NCBI GenBank assembly: GCA_037440065.1
Contig: JBBIUV010000015.1
Span: 186,001-250,000, forward strand
DNA: 64,000 bases
Direction of reading: 5' to 3'
Origin: UBA1563 sp037440065
GTDB taxonomy: Bacteria > Bacteroidota > Ignavibacteria > Ignavibacteriales > Ignavibacteriaceae
Below are positions 17,432 through 27,328 of this stretch, piece after piece; the first letter of the stretch is position 1; the number at the start of each line of letters is the position of its first letter. The notes beneath the pieces are model-generated. The model was not told where the DNA came from. It was given only the letters and a program-made list of their open reading frames with translations, and ran no database searches. The position numbers were made by a program, and so were the translations under genes.

Positions 17432-20400
17432 TTGTATTTAAAGAAACTTGAAATATTAGGGTTTAAATCCTTCGCGCAAAAAACGGAAGTGAATTTTCAT
17501 AAAGGATTAACAGCAATTGTTGGTCCAAATGGATGCGGTAAGACCAACATTGTTGATGCGATCCGCTGGTGTTTGGGAGAGCAGAAGAGCAGTACGCTAC
17601 GCTCCGACAAGATGGAAAATGTTATTTTTAACGGAACTGCTACTCGCAAACCGATGGGCATGTCCGAGGTTTCTCTTACGATAGAAAATAACAAAGGCAT
17701 TCTTCCAACCGAATATTCCGAAGTAACCATCTCAAGAAGAATTTTCCGCTCCGGTGAAAGCGAATATCTTTTAAATAAAAATCTCTGCCGCCTAAAAGAT
17801 ATTACCAATCTTTTTATGGATACGGGAATTGGTTCTAATGCTTATTCTGTTATCGAATTAAAAATGGTGGAAACCATTCTTAACAACAAAGCCGAAGAAC
17901 GCCGCAACATGTTTGAAGAAGCCGCCGGTGTGAACAAGTATAAACTGCGCCGCCGGCTTACGCTAAAAAAACTTGATGAAGTAAAAAGCGATTTAACCCG
18001 TGTGAACGATATTGTTTCAGAAGTTGAAAAGAAGGTTGCTTCACTTGAACGACAGGCAAAAAAAGCTGATAAGTATAATAAGATTTCAACTACTTTACGT
18101 GAATTAGAAATTGATTTATGCGAACGTGAACTTGCGCTTTACACGGCCCGAAAGATTGAAGTTAAATTGAAAAAGGAAGAATTTTTCGCGAAAAAAATTC
18201 AACTTGAATCTGAGTTAGCACAACTTGATGACAAGATAAAAGAAGTAAAGGATGAGCTCTATGCAATAGAGACTCAGCTAGCCGCTAAGCGGAACGAGAT
18301 AACAACGCAAACGGAAAAAATTTATTCTGTTCAACGAGCTATTTCTGTTGCAGAAGAGAGGAAAAAATCTTTAGAAAAAAACGTTGAGAAATATTCTCAC
18401 GAAAAAGAAGAACTTGCCGTTCAGTTAGAAATTACCGTTGAACAGATTGAAGAATTTAAAGAGAAAATAGAAGAAACAACCGCGTCGCTACTTGCAAAAC
18501 AAAGCGAACGGGAAGCTCTTATCATTCAAGTTGAAGAGCAAAAAAATACTCTTGAAGAAAAACGACTTGCACTTAAAAATTATTCTGAAACACTTCTAGA
18601 TAAATTTAAAGAAATCACTACAAAAGAAAATGATCTTGCTAACGTTCAAGCCGCGCTAAAAAGAGCAAACGATTCTTTGAACAAAACCGATCTAAAAATT
18701 AAAACGCTCACCGATACCATCGCTAAGCTTGTTGGATTTATCGGTGAACTTTCCGAAGATAAAATTGATGTTGAACAGAAATTAGCTGAGGCCGATTCTT
18801 TCTTTAACGAGAAACAAAAAGAAAAAGACGACCTCGAACAAAAACTTTCGAACTTCCGTACAAAAGAAGCCGAAGCAAAAACAGTCATCAGTGCGTTAAA
18901 AGATAAGATCGGTTTTCTTCAAAACTTGATCAACAATCTTGAAGGTTTTTCCAAAGGAGCTAAAGAGTTAATTGCAAATCCCGAATGGAAAACAAAAGAC
19001 AAAAACATTCTTGCCAACATTGGAAACGCCAATGATAAATTCCGTTTTGCCGTTGAAGCCGCGCTTAAAAATAATTTGAATAACATTCTTGTTGAAACGA
19101 TTGATGATGTTAAGAAAGGGATTGAATATTTAAATACTTATGACTACGGTAAAGCTTCGTTCTATGTTTTTGGATTTACCGAGAGTACAAAGAAATCTTT
19201 TTTTGAAAAAATTGAAGATTATTTTATAACGCGGAAAAGCAAACGACTTGAAAAAGAGACTTCTTTTTTGGGCTGGGCAGAAAACTTTGTTGAAACGGAA
19301 AAACGCTGGAAACCTTTCTTTCAAAAACTTTTAGTGAACACTGCGGTGGTTGATTCACTTGAAAATGCTTTTGTTCTTTCAAAACATTTTACCGGTTTTA
19401 ATTTTGCAACACTTAACGGTGATTTCCTTCATAATTCTGGAGTGATTGAAGCTGGTTCCGCACCGAAGTTAGATGATACTCTCTTTGGTAGAAAACAATT
19501 GCTCGAAAATCTGAAAAAAGAAATTCCACAACGAGATAACAAACTTGTTGAGATAAAACAAACAATTGAGCAGCTCGAAAATGAAATTGCATCTATCGAT
19601 TTGAAAGCTCTTTCCGAGAACGGAAAAATTCTTTTGAACGATTTGCGCAACGTCGAAAAGCAGATCGAAAAATTTGAGTTTGAAAAGAGCAAGGCATACG
19701 ATGAATCTGAAAAAGCACATCAAGAAATGCAGTCTCTGGTTACACAATCAAACAAACTTGAGGAGGAAATAGAATCTCTTTCTGAAGTATTAAGCGGACA
19801 AATTGAAGAGAAAAGAAAGGCCGATGAAACGCTACATTCACTCGAAGAAGATTTTTCGTCTTGTGAAGAAAAATTCAGGCAGCTTAACACGCAGCAGAAT
19901 CAAGCAAATTTAGCTTACGAACGTTTATCGGGTGAAAAAAGAAATTTTGAAAACGCGCTTCAACGCTCGCAAGAATCAGTTGGAACTATTCGCAAATCAA
20001 TCGAAAAAAGGGAAGAAGATGTAACTTCTGCAAATGAAGAGTTGCAAAGTCTTCACCTAATACTAGAAGAAAAGAACGACGAACTCTTTGAGCTGAATGA
20101 AGTGCAAGGTTTGTTGAAGAGTGAAGAAACAGCAATTGATGCCCAATTTAAGCTAGTACGGACGAATATCACTAATTTGGAACAGAAGCAAAAAAGCATC
20201 CGCAACGAACGTGAAGAAGCAGGTAACGCAATTCATCAGGCAGATATTTCACTAAAAGAATCCGACTTTAAAATTGAGACACTTCAACAACATATTCAGG
20301 AAAAATATTCTCTAACGCTTGCTTTAAAAGAGTTTGATGATCTTGATTCATTCGATTTTAAAACGCGCCAGGAAGAAGTAACAAGTTATAATCAGCAAAT

Positions 20401-21022
20401 AAAAAATCTCGGAATGATTAATCCCCTTGCTTATTCTGAATATGAAGAAGAAAAAGAGCGGCTTGATTTTCTTTCTAAACAAAGGAATGATCTGCTCGAT
20501 TCCGAAAGAGATTTGGTTCAAACGATAGAAGAAATTAATGTTACCGCGCAGCAGCTTTTCATGGAAACATTTGAAAAGATACGAGAACATTTTGTTAGAA
20601 TTTTTAGAGGTTTGTTTAATCCCGGTGATGAAGCAGATTTAAAAATTGAAGAATCAATTGATCCGCTTGAAGCTAAGATTGAAATTATTGCAAAGCCAAA
20701 GGGTAAACGCCCAACATCAATAGAGCTTCTTTCGGGAGGAGAAAAAACTTTAACAGCAATTGCACTCTTGTTTGCAATATATCTTGTTAAACCAAGTCCC
20801 TTCTGTATCCTTGATGAAATTGATGCACCGCTTGACGACGCAAACGTTGATCGGTTTACTCGTATCTTAAAAGATTTCAGCGAGAATACTCAGTTCATCG
20901 TAGTATCACACAACAAACGCACAATGGAAGCTTGCGACACACTTTACGGTGTGACGATGCAAGAGGAAGGTGTTTCCAAACTTGTTAGTGTGCGGTTTGA
21001 TGAGGAGTTGAATGTTGCGTAG
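17432..21022 (+). CDS. smc: Chromosome segregation protein SMC
   Basis: The 1196-residue protein starts at TTG 17432, three bases after the previous stop. It has the full SMC plan: Walker A near residue 32 (GPNGCGKTNIVDAIRWCLGEQ region), coiled coil about 165-500, a hinge around 505-680 (GAKELIANPEWKTKDKN, NSGVIEAGSAPK), a returning coiled coil to about 1030, signature LLSGGEKTLTAIALLFA and Walker B CILDEIDAPLDDANV with a D-loop. SMC dimers with ScpA and ScpB organise and separate chromosomes; neither partner gene is in this window. Its location inside an envelope-biogenesis run is unusual but the gene looks intact. The downstream T9SS gene overlaps it by 11 bases, indicating translational coupling. 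Confidence 0.97.
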   Translation: MYLKKLEILGFKSFAQKTEVNFHKGLTAIVGPNGCGKTNIVDAIRWCLGEQKSSTLRSDKMENVIFNGTATRKPMGMSEVSLTIENNKGILPTEYSEVTISRRIFRSGESEYLLNKNLCRLKDITNLFMDTGIGSNAYSVIELKMVETILNNKAEERRNMFEEAAGVNKYKLRRRLTLKKLDEVKSDLTRVNDIVSEVEKKVASLERQAKKADKYNKISTTLRELEIDLCERELALYTARKIEVKLKKEEFFAKKIQLESELAQLDDKIKEVKDELYAIETQLAAKRNEITTQTEKIYSVQRAISVAEERKKSLEKNVEKYSHEKEELAVQLEITVEQIEEFKEKIEETTASLLAKQSEREALIIQVEEQKNTLEEKRLALKNYSETLLDKFKEITTKENDLANVQAALKRANDSLNKTDLKIKTLTDTIAKLVGFIGELSEDKIDVEQKLAEADSFFNEKQKEKDDLEQKLSNFRTKEAEAKTVISALKDKIGFLQNLINNLEGFSKGAKELIANPEWKTKDKNILANIGNANDKFRFAVEAALKNNLNNILVETIDDVKKGIEYLNTYDYGKASFYVFGFTESTKKSFFEKIEDYFITRKSKRLEKETSFLGWAENFVETEKRWKPFFQKLLVNTAVVDSLENAFVLSKHFTGFNFATLNGDFLHNSGVIEAGSAPKLDDTLFGRKQLLENLKKEIPQRDNKLVEIKQTIEQLENEIASIDLKALSENGKILLNDLRNVEKQIEKFEFEKSKAYDESEKAHQEMQSLVTQSNKLEEEIESLSEVLSGQIEEKRKADETLHSLEEDFSSCEEKFRQLNTQQNQANLAYERLSGEKRNFENALQRSQESVGTIRKSIEKREEDVTSANEELQSLHLILEEKNDELFELNEVQGLLKSEETAIDAQFKLVRTNITNLEQKQKSIRNEREEAGNAIHQADISLKESDFKIETLQQHIQEKYSLTLALKEFDDLDSFDFKTRQEEVTSYNQQIKNLGMINPLAYSEYEEEKERLDFLSKQRNDLLDSERDLVQTIEEINVTAQQLFMETFEKIREHFVRIFRGLFNPGDEADLKIEESIDPLEAKIEIIAKPKGKRPTSIELLSGGEKTLTAIALLFAIYLVKPSPFCILDEIDAPLDDANVDRFTRILKDFSENTQFIVVSHNKRTMEACDTLYGVTMQEEGVSKLVSVRFDEELNVA

Positions 21023-22976
21023 TATTCTGCTCTCTATAGGCTGTTTTCTATTTCTTATTTTTATTTCTTCGTTGAACGCGCAGTGGATTACAAATTCGCA
21101 AATAAACACAAAACTTGTATTTGATTCTGTTAATCCTGTGAATATTTCCTCTTTGGAAGACGGCAATGGCGGAGCCTTTCTTTTTTGGCAGGACACAAAA
21201 GAGAATAAACCAACCGGCATTTACTTCCTCCATTTTGATAATGATGGAAATATAAGTTTTCGTGCTGATGGAAAAGCAGTTAGTAATAATTACGGTGAAA
21301 AGAAAAATCCACTTACAGCCGGAAATAACTCCCATACCGCTGTTGTTGCTTGGAGTGATTATTCTTCGGTCAAAACCGGTGCTCTATTTGCTCAGCTTGT
21401 AAAAAGCAATGGTGTGCTGATGTGGAATGAATCAGGTCTGAAAATTACGAATGGACTTAGCACCCTTATTAATTGTGGAGTTGCATTAGATAAAAAGAAT
21501 AATGCCTATTTCTCATACATCGAAAAATCCGACTCAGTTCCTTCGGCGTATTTTTTAAGACTTCAGGTTGTTTCTGAAACCGGTGAAACAAAATTTTCAA
21601 ACACCGGCTTACTGATAAACAGATCAACCTCAGCTAAAAATAATTCAACCGTATTTCCCGATGACAAAGGGGGCTGTTTTGTTTTATGGACGGAGAGTGA
21701 AAATAAAATTTTTCAAATTCATGCGCAGTATGTTGATGAAAGGGGAAAACTTGTCTGGAAAGAAGTTGTTGATATTTCAGGACACTCAACCAGTATAACT
21801 GGCTATCATGCATTACTTGCAAGACCTGGACTGCTCTACGTTTATTGGCAGAATCTCGGAAAGAACAAAACGATTTCGCATCAATTATTATCATCGAACG
21901 GGAAAACTTTTTTGGATAACCGCCAGGTATTAATTGCCAAACAAAAAGGAAATCAGATAAATCCTCAAGCAACATTAGCTAGTGATTCTACATTGGCATT
22001 AAGCTGGGTAAATGATGAGAACGGTAGAAAAAATATTTTTCTGCAAAAATTTAAAACCAACGGAACTGCTATTTGGGAATCTGAAGGAATCCTTATTGCG
22101 AAAACAAAAGGAGATCAATTCGGTCAGGCTATTGTTTCGAGCGAAAAAGGTGGGATTCTTCTTGCGTGGTTAGATCAAACTGATCAAACGCAGAAACCGA
22201 CGGTATTTGCTCAAAAAATTTCATCAAAAAAGGAATTACTCTGGAGCGCTGAAGGAACTCCGGTTGCTGTTGATAAAAAATCAGATAAAAGTTATCTCTC
22301 TCTTTTTTCGGATCTAAAGGGGGGAGTGATAGTTCTTTTTAAAGAGAACCGTAAAGAAGGAACCGGTATTTATGGACAGAGGTTATTCAGCGCAAAGGCT
22401 TTGGTTTCTCAAATAACTGATTTCAACGCAAAAGTAATTGCCGATTCTGTTAAACTTTCGTGGACAGTCACCAATGAATCAGATCTGTTTTCTTACATGA
22501 TCGAAAAAATGAATGAAAAAGATGCAGTGAAAAATATTTGGCAACCGGTAACTACGATATATTCGGCAAGCGTGGGAAAGACCAACGAATATAATTTTTC
22601 AGAGTTATTGGATGAAGCCGGAACTATTTATTTCAGACTTTCGCAAATTGGGAGAGACGGGAAGAAAAATTTTTCGGTGATAGAAAAAGTTACTTTTGCC
22701 CCAACAACCGCAGAAGAAGATTATGTTGTACAAAATTCGCCGAATCCGTTTTCCGGCAAAACAACTATCGTTTTCCATCTAACTCAACCGGGCGATGTCA
22801 AATTTGAAATTTTTAATTCAAGAGTTGAAAAAGTAAAAGAAGTTGTTTTAACAGATACACAAGCGGGAAAAAATAAATTTGTGTTTGACGGAAGTGCTTT
22901 AACTCCCGGAATTTATTTCTACCGTTTTACTTCCGGTGATTTAGTGGATGTAAAAAAAATGGTGATAACAAAGTAG
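21012..22976 (+). CDS. Secreted protein with type IX secretion C-terminal sorting tail
   Basis: The ATG at 21012 overlaps the end of smc by 11 bases after GAGGAG. The 654-residue product has a signal peptide (SILLSIGCFLFLIFISSLNAQ, cleavage after Ala-Gln) and then repeated strand-like modules of about 60 residues (SLEDGNGGAFLFWQD, FPDDKGGCFVLWTESE, VSSEKGGILLAWLDQTDQ, FSDLKGGVIVLFKE), a probable beta-propeller. A fibronectin-like domain follows, and residues about 570-654 form a type A sorting domain (NSPNPFSGKTTIVFHL, GIYFYRFTSGDLV, KKMVITK). Such proteins cross the outer membrane through the Por/T9SS apparatus and are attached to or released from the surface. Ligand unknown. Confidence 0.82.
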   Translation: MLRSILLSIGCFLFLIFISSLNAQWITNSQINTKLVFDSVNPVNISSLEDGNGGAFLFWQDTKENKPTGIYFLHFDNDGNISFRADGKAVSNNYGEKKNPLTAGNNSHTAVVAWSDYSSVKTGALFAQLVKSNGVLMWNESGLKITNGLSTLINCGVALDKKNNAYFSYIEKSDSVPSAYFLRLQVVSETGETKFSNTGLLINRSTSAKNNSTVFPDDKGGCFVLWTESENKIFQIHAQYVDERGKLVWKEVVDISGHSTSITGYHALLARPGLLYVYWQNLGKNKTISHQLLSSNGKTFLDNRQVLIAKQKGNQINPQATLASDSTLALSWVNDENGRKNIFLQKFKTNGTAIWESEGILIAKTKGDQFGQAIVSSEKGGILLAWLDQTDQTQKPTVFAQKISSKKELLWSAEGTPVAVDKKSDKSYLSLFSDLKGGVIVLFKENRKEGTGIYGQRLFSAKALVSQITDFNAKVIADSVKLSWTVTNESDLFSYMIEKMNEKDAVKNIWQPVTTIYSASVGKTNEYNFSELLDEAGTIYFRLSQIGRDGKKNFSVIEKVTFAPTTAEEDYVVQNSPNPFSGKTTIVFHLTQPGDVKFEIFNSRVEKVKEVVLTDTQAGKNKFVFDGSALTPGIYFYRFTSGDLVDVKKMVITK

Positions 22977-23009
22977 AATCATGTGTAAGTTCTACAAAGA
23001 ATTGTTCTT

Positions 23010-23750
23010 ATGAATATTGGTATCGATCAACCAAAACGGATTTATAAAATATTTGTTGATTTCGACGGCACTATCACAAAACAAGATATCGGCGAGCAAC
23101 TTTTCTTGCAATATGGTGATACAGAAAAAGCCGAAGCGATTATTGAAAAAATAAGTGCTCGTGAACTTACTTCTGTTGAAGGCTGGAAAGCTTTATTTGA
23201 AATTTTAAATCCGGTCACAATAAATGAGTTGACAAATTATGTTCGCTCTTTTGAAATTGATCAAGCATTTCACCGGCTCGTTTCGTTTGCTAAAGAACAT
23301 CAAATTGAAATGATAATTCTCAGCGACGGTTTTGAATTTTACATCAAAACAATTTTGGAAAGAGAAAATATTTTCGGTATTCCGATTTATTCAAACAGGT
23401 TGATTGAAAAGGGAAGTGGAAAACCGGAACCGGTCTTTCCTTATCGAGACGAAGAATGCAAGGACTGCGCAAACTGTAAGCGCAATCATGTTATTGAAAA
23501 TAGCGGCGATGATGAGTTTACAATTTATATCGGAAACGGTAGCTCGGATGTTTGCCCAGCACAATATTGTGATTTTATTTTTGCTAAAGACTCGCTTCGC
23601 AAATTTTGTGAAAAGGAAAAGGTGACTTTTTTCCCGTACGACAATTTTAATGATGTCGTCTCAAAGTTAGAAACCTTGTTCGAAAAGAAAAGAATGAAGA
23701 AAAGGCATCAAGCCGAATTGAAAAGAAAAAATTTATACAAACTAGGATAG
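23010..23750 (+). CDS. MtnX-like HAD-family phosphatase
   Basis: The 246-residue protein is a HAD-IB phosphatase: motif I is FVDFDGTIT (nucleophile Asp at about residue 18), motif II ILSDGFEFYI, and motif III/IV IYIGNGSSDVCPA. It matches MtnX-type 2-hydroxy-3-keto-5-methylthiopentenyl-1-phosphate phosphatases of the methionine salvage pathway and related PSP-like enzymes. An insert near residue 150 carries four cysteines (CKDCANCKR) like a small metal site, seen in some MtnX relatives. No other methionine salvage gene is nearby, so substrate is not certain. It starts 34 bases after the T9SS gene and is followed within 8 bases by the methyltransferase gene. Confidence 0.8.
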   Translation: MNIGIDQPKRIYKIFVDFDGTITKQDIGEQLFLQYGDTEKAEAIIEKISARELTSVEGWKALFEILNPVTINELTNYVRSFEIDQAFHRLVSFAKEHQIEMIILSDGFEFYIKTILERENIFGIPIYSNRLIEKGSGKPEPVFPYRDEECKDCANCKRNHVIENSGDDEFTIYIGNGSSDVCPAQYCDFIFAKDSLRKFCEKEKVTFFPYDNFNDVVSKLETLFEKKRMKKRHQAELKRKNLYKLG

Positions 23751-23757
23751 ACGTTTA

Positions 23758-24348
23758 ATGGAAAATTTATCAAAGAAAATATTTACTTATAGAAGCTACA
23801 CTCCTATACCATTTGTAATTTTAATGATAGCTTATCAACAATCAAACGTTTGGAGTTTACCGCTTGGATTGCTTATTGCGGTTTGTGGCGAGTTGATTCG
23901 GCTTTGGGCTGTGAGTTGGGCCGGCAGCGAAACACGAACAACCGGAAAAGTCGGTGGAACATATTTAGTGATAAACGGACCGTATGCGCACGTGCGCAAT
24001 CCACTTTACGTTGGGAATATTTTAATTTATTTCGGATTGGGAATTATGTCCTTTGCACTTTTCCCATATCTTCAATTTATTGCATTGGCATTCTTCGTAT
24101 TTCAGTATTATGAAATTATCAAAGAAGAAGAAGGGTTTCTTCAGGAAAAATTCGGAAATGATTTTACCGAATATTATAAGAATGTTCCGCGCATTTTCCC
24201 ACGCTTAACTTCCTATAAAAAAGAAGGAGTTGAGCAACCGGAATATGATATTAAAAAAGGATTGCGTTCCGAGCGTAGAACCCTGCAAGCATTTGCAATT
24301 GTAGCAGGTACTTTAATTATTCTATGGTTTTTAAGAAGACTATCATAA
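23758..24348 (+). CDS. Isoprenylcysteine/phospholipid methyltransferase-family membrane protein
   Basis: The 196-residue protein has three to four membrane helices (FVILMIAYQQSNVWSLPLGL, YLQFIALAFFVFQYYEII, and a final ALAIVAGTLIILWFL-like segment) and the ICMT/PEMT signature GPYAHVRNPLYVGN followed by EEEGFLQEKFGNDFTEYYK. These proteins use S-adenosylmethionine to methylate lipid or prenyl substrates at the membrane, but in bacteria the true substrates are mostly unknown. It lies just before lpxB, so an envelope lipid role is plausible. It has only an 8-base gap to the upstream phosphatase. Confidence 0.82.
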   Translation: MENLSKKIFTYRSYTPIPFVILMIAYQQSNVWSLPLGLLIAVCGELIRLWAVSWAGSETRTTGKVGGTYLVINGPYAHVRNPLYVGNILIYFGLGIMSFALFPYLQFIALAFFVFQYYEIIKEEEGFLQEKFGNDFTEYYKNVPRIFPRLTSYKKEGVEQPEYDIKKGLRSERRTLQAFAIVAGTLIILWFLRRLS

Positions 24349-24350
24349 CC

Positions 24351-25493
24351 GTGACATCAGAGAAAAACATATTGGTTCTTGCCGGCGAAGCTTCAGGCGA
24401 TTTGCACGGAGCCGCGTTAATAAAAGCGATGAAGGCTATTGATCCGTCTCTTTCGTTTTATGGGATCGGCGGTGATGAAATGAAACATGAAGGGATGGAA
24501 CTGCTTTATCATATCAACAAAATGGCTTTTCTAGGTTTTGTTGAAGTGATAAAACATTTACCGTTTATTAAAAAAGTCCAAACCGATGTGTTAAAACTAG
24601 TTGAAGAAAAAAATATTCAAACATGTGTATTGATAGATTATCCGGGCTTCAATCTAAGTATTGCAAAAAAGCTCAACTCGATGGAGAGAAAGATCATTTA
24701 TTACATTTCTCCACAAATTTGGGCCTGGGGAAAGCATCGAATTCACAAGATCAAAAAGCTTGTGAAGAAAATGCTTGTTCTTTTTCCTTTTGAGGAAACG
24801 TTTTATAAAAAAGCCGGAGTGGATGCAACGTTTGTCGGGCATCCGTTGATTGAACGGATCAACAATTATTCTTTTATTGAACGAAGCGAATTTTTCTCTC
24901 AAAACAATCTTGATCTTCAGAAAGAAATTTTACTCGTTCTTCCGGGCAGCAGAAAACAAGAAGTTGTGAAAATATTTCCTTCGGTTATAGAAGGAGCAAT
25001 TACGGTTGCAAAGAAATTCAATCTACAAGTCGTAGTTGCTTGTTCTTCAAATATAGATGAAAGAACTTTTGAGACGTTGAGTGACGAGAAAGATTATCGA
25101 ATTGTTAAAAACAAATCATATGAACTTTTTAAGTATGCTAAGCTTGGAATAATAAAGTCGGGAACATCAACGCTTGAAGCGGCGCTGTTTGGTCTTCCAA
25201 TGGTGATTGTCTATAAAACAAGTTCGCTAACCTACTTCATTGGAAAGAAATTGATAACGCTATCAAACATCGGATTGGCCAACATTATTGCCGGTGAAAC
25301 AATAGCTCCAGAATTAATTCAAAATGATGTGAACACAAAAAGTATTTTAAATGAATGTGGTAAACTGTTAAGCGATTCTTTGTTATATAAATCGATTTCT
25401 GACAAATTGAAAAACTTGAAAGAAGTACTTGGAAACAAAAACGCTTCAAAAACCGCTGCAGAAATAATTATAACATCGATCAATGAAGCTTAG
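24351..25493 (+). CDS. lpxB: Lipid-A-disaccharide synthase
   Basis: I place the start at GTG 24351, two bases past the previous stop, giving 380 residues that begin MTSEKNILVLAGEASGD; an ATG at 24324 in the same frame would add nine residues but has no ribosome site. Family motifs are all present: GEASGDLHGA, GIGGDEMKHEGMELL, YISPQIWAWGKHRIHKI, FVGHPLIE, VLPGSRKQEV and KSGTSTLEAALFGLPMVIVY. LpxB condenses UDP-2,3-diacylglucosamine with lipid X at the inner membrane to make the lipid A disaccharide. It is followed by an overlapping DUF374 acyltransferase and lpxK, so lipid A steps are grouped. Confidence 0.96.
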   Translation: MTSEKNILVLAGEASGDLHGAALIKAMKAIDPSLSFYGIGGDEMKHEGMELLYHINKMAFLGFVEVIKHLPFIKKVQTDVLKLVEEKNIQTCVLIDYPGFNLSIAKKLNSMERKIIYYISPQIWAWGKHRIHKIKKLVKKMLVLFPFEETFYKKAGVDATFVGHPLIERINNYSFIERSEFFSQNNLDLQKEILLVLPGSRKQEVVKIFPSVIEGAITVAKKFNLQVVVACSSNIDERTFETLSDEKDYRIVKNKSYELFKYAKLGIIKSGTSTLEAALFGLPMVIVYKTSSLTYFIGKKLITLSNIGLANIIAGETIAPELIQNDVNTKSILNECGKLLSDSLLYKSISDKLKNLKEVLGNKNASKTAAEIIITSINEA

Positions 25494-26133
25494 AAAACAG
25501 TATCAAAGTTTTCTCCGGTTTATCGGAAACTATGTTCTTTACATATTGATTCAAACGCTTTGTAAAACGTTAAGGATACAATCCAGCGGAAAAGAAAATG
25601 TTAATGCTCTTGTGAATGAAAAGAAGAAATTTGTTCTCGCTTTTTGGCACGGTACTATGGTAATTCCCTGGTTTGCACATAGAAATTTAAATTTGCTTGC
25701 GATTATTAGTCAAAGCAAGGACGGCGATTTACTTGCAAAAATTTTACGCAAGTGGAATTATAAAGTTGTTCGCGGTTCAAGTTCAAAAGGCGGCGAAGTT
25801 GCGTTGCAAATTATGATTGATCACGGGAAACATGAATGTGCTGTTGCAATTACACCCGATGGACCGCGCGGACCAAATTTCAAAATGAAAGCTGGTGCGG
25901 TAGTTACTGCCAAGAAAAGTGGAGTTCCGTTAGTGTTGGTAGGAGCCGGATATAAATCGAAAATTAAATTGCATAGCTGGGATAATTTTGAAGTCCCTTT
26001 ACCGTTTTCAAAAGTTCAATTAGTTTATTCCGAACCGATTATAATTGATGGAAATTTAAACCGTGATGAAACTTCAAAAGTAATTTTGGAGTGCGAGGAA
26101 AAGTTGAACGAATTACAAAAACGCGCGCAATAG
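25483..26133 (+). CDS. DUF374 lysophospholipid acyltransferase-like protein
   Basis: The ATG overlaps the last 11 bases of lpxB. The 216-residue product has an N-terminal hydrophobic segment (GNYVLYILIQTLCKTL) and the DUF374/LPLAT motif set: FWHGTMVIPWF, the SSKGGEVALQIM block and ITPDGPRGPNFKMKAG. In Bacteroidota and Chlorobi this family often replaces or assists LpxL-type acyltransferases that add secondary acyl chains to lipid A; that role here is inferred from its position between lpxB and lpxK. It is 16 bases from lpxK. Confidence 0.85.
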   Translation: MKLRKQYQSFLRFIGNYVLYILIQTLCKTLRIQSSGKENVNALVNEKKKFVLAFWHGTMVIPWFAHRNLNLLAIISQSKDGDLLAKILRKWNYKVVRGSSSKGGEVALQIMIDHGKHECAVAITPDGPRGPNFKMKAGAVVTAKKSGVPLVLVGAGYKSKIKLHSWDNFEVPLPFSKVQLVYSEPIIIDGNLNRDETSKVILECEEKLNELQKRAQ

Positions 26134-26149
26134 TTTTCGGATTAAACAC

Positions 26150-27259
26150 GTGAAAGTAAATAAACGAAAAATAGTTGATGCTTTAAGATTGGCAACTTTG
26201 CCACTTGTTCCGCTTTACGCTTTGATTACTGCAGCACGCAATTTTTTGTTTGATGCTAGAATTTTTTCAGCAAAAAAAGTTGATGCAACAGTTATCAGTG
26301 TTGGTAATTTAACTGTAGGCGGAAGCGGAAAAACTCCATTGGTTGTTTATCTAACAAAATTGATGAAAGAACGGGAGAAAAAAGTTGCAGTATTAAGTCG
26401 CGGATACGGAAGACAAACAAAGGGATTCCTTTTCGTCTCCGACGGATCAGAGCTGAAAACAAATGTTGAAGAATGCGGCGACGAAATTTATCAAACCGTG
26501 CTAGAATGTTCTGTCCCTGCGGCGGTTTGTGAAAGCCGTGTACAAGGAGCTAAGCAGTTGTTAGCAAAGACCGAAGTTGACACGATTATCCTTGATGATG
26601 CGTTTCAACATCGATGGCTATTTAGAGATTTGGACATTTTAATTTTTGAACAACGGTTTTTGCTTGAAGCGAGTCCGCTGCGCAGAACATTTTTACCAAC
26701 CGGAATGTTGCGTGAAGATTTTTCTTCGGTTAAGCGCGCAGACATTATTGTGTTGAATAGAAAATTTTCCGGGCAAAAAGAAATTCCGGAAAGATTTCAA
26801 AAATATTTTAAGAAAGATTCAATTCGATGCTGCGGACATGATAGAAAAGTTTTTACGGCGCGCTATGCGGCAAAAGGATTTTTCGACATAAAGAAGAAAA
26901 CGTTCTATGAATCAGAAGAGTTTGAAGGACAAAAAAGTCTTGTGATCAGCGGAATTGCCAATCCGCATTCGTTCTTTAAAGCGCTTGAACAGTTAAATGT
27001 TGATACCGAAAACCGGATGATCTTCCGCGATCATAAATTTTATACGCCGGAAGACATACAAAATATTCGGAAGAAATTTTACGCTGCGAATGTCCACTCG
27101 GTCATTACCACGCAGAAAGACGCGGTAAAACTGATGCAGTACAAAAAAGAACTTGACGATATCGACATCTTTTATTTAAAGATCGAATTACAATTTGATG
27201 ACGAAAAAGAATTTATAAATGAAATATTTAATAAGCTTAGTGAACCCCAAAAGAAATAA
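26150..27259 (+). CDS. lpxK: Tetraacyldisaccharide 4'-kinase
   Basis: Starts at GTG 26150. The 369-residue protein carries the LpxK P-loop (VGNLTVGGSGKTPLVVYL, residues about 48-65), the catalytic DDAFQHRWLFRDLDI segment and the C-terminal RDHKFYTPEDI and TTQKDAVKL stretches. The enzyme phosphorylates the 4' position of the lipid A disaccharide made by LpxB, at the cytoplasmic face of the inner membrane with an N-terminal anchor (LPLVPLYALITAARNFLF). It closes the run of envelope genes; the 69 bases to ppdK contain no clear terminator. Confidence 0.95.
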   Translation: MKVNKRKIVDALRLATLPLVPLYALITAARNFLFDARIFSAKKVDATVISVGNLTVGGSGKTPLVVYLTKLMKEREKKVAVLSRGYGRQTKGFLFVSDGSELKTNVEECGDEIYQTVLECSVPAAVCESRVQGAKQLLAKTEVDTIILDDAFQHRWLFRDLDILIFEQRFLLEASPLRRTFLPTGMLREDFSSVKRADIIVLNRKFSGQKEIPERFQKYFKKDSIRCCGHDRKVFTARYAAKGFFDIKKKTFYESEEFEGQKSLVISGIANPHSFFKALEQLNVDTENRMIFRDHKFYTPEDIQNIRKKFYAANVHSVITTQKDAVKLMQYKKELDDIDIFYLKIELQFDDEKEFINEIFNKLSEPQKK

Positions 27260-27328
27260 TCAATTGATACTTCCAGGTTCAAAGTATCTACAAAAGAATA
27301 ACAAATAAATATAGGAGAATTCCTACTT

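Noticed and set aside
17497..17808. 103-residue antisense frame in smc
   Set aside because: A shadow of the Walker A region; no start site or domain, and the sense strand is unmistakable SMC.
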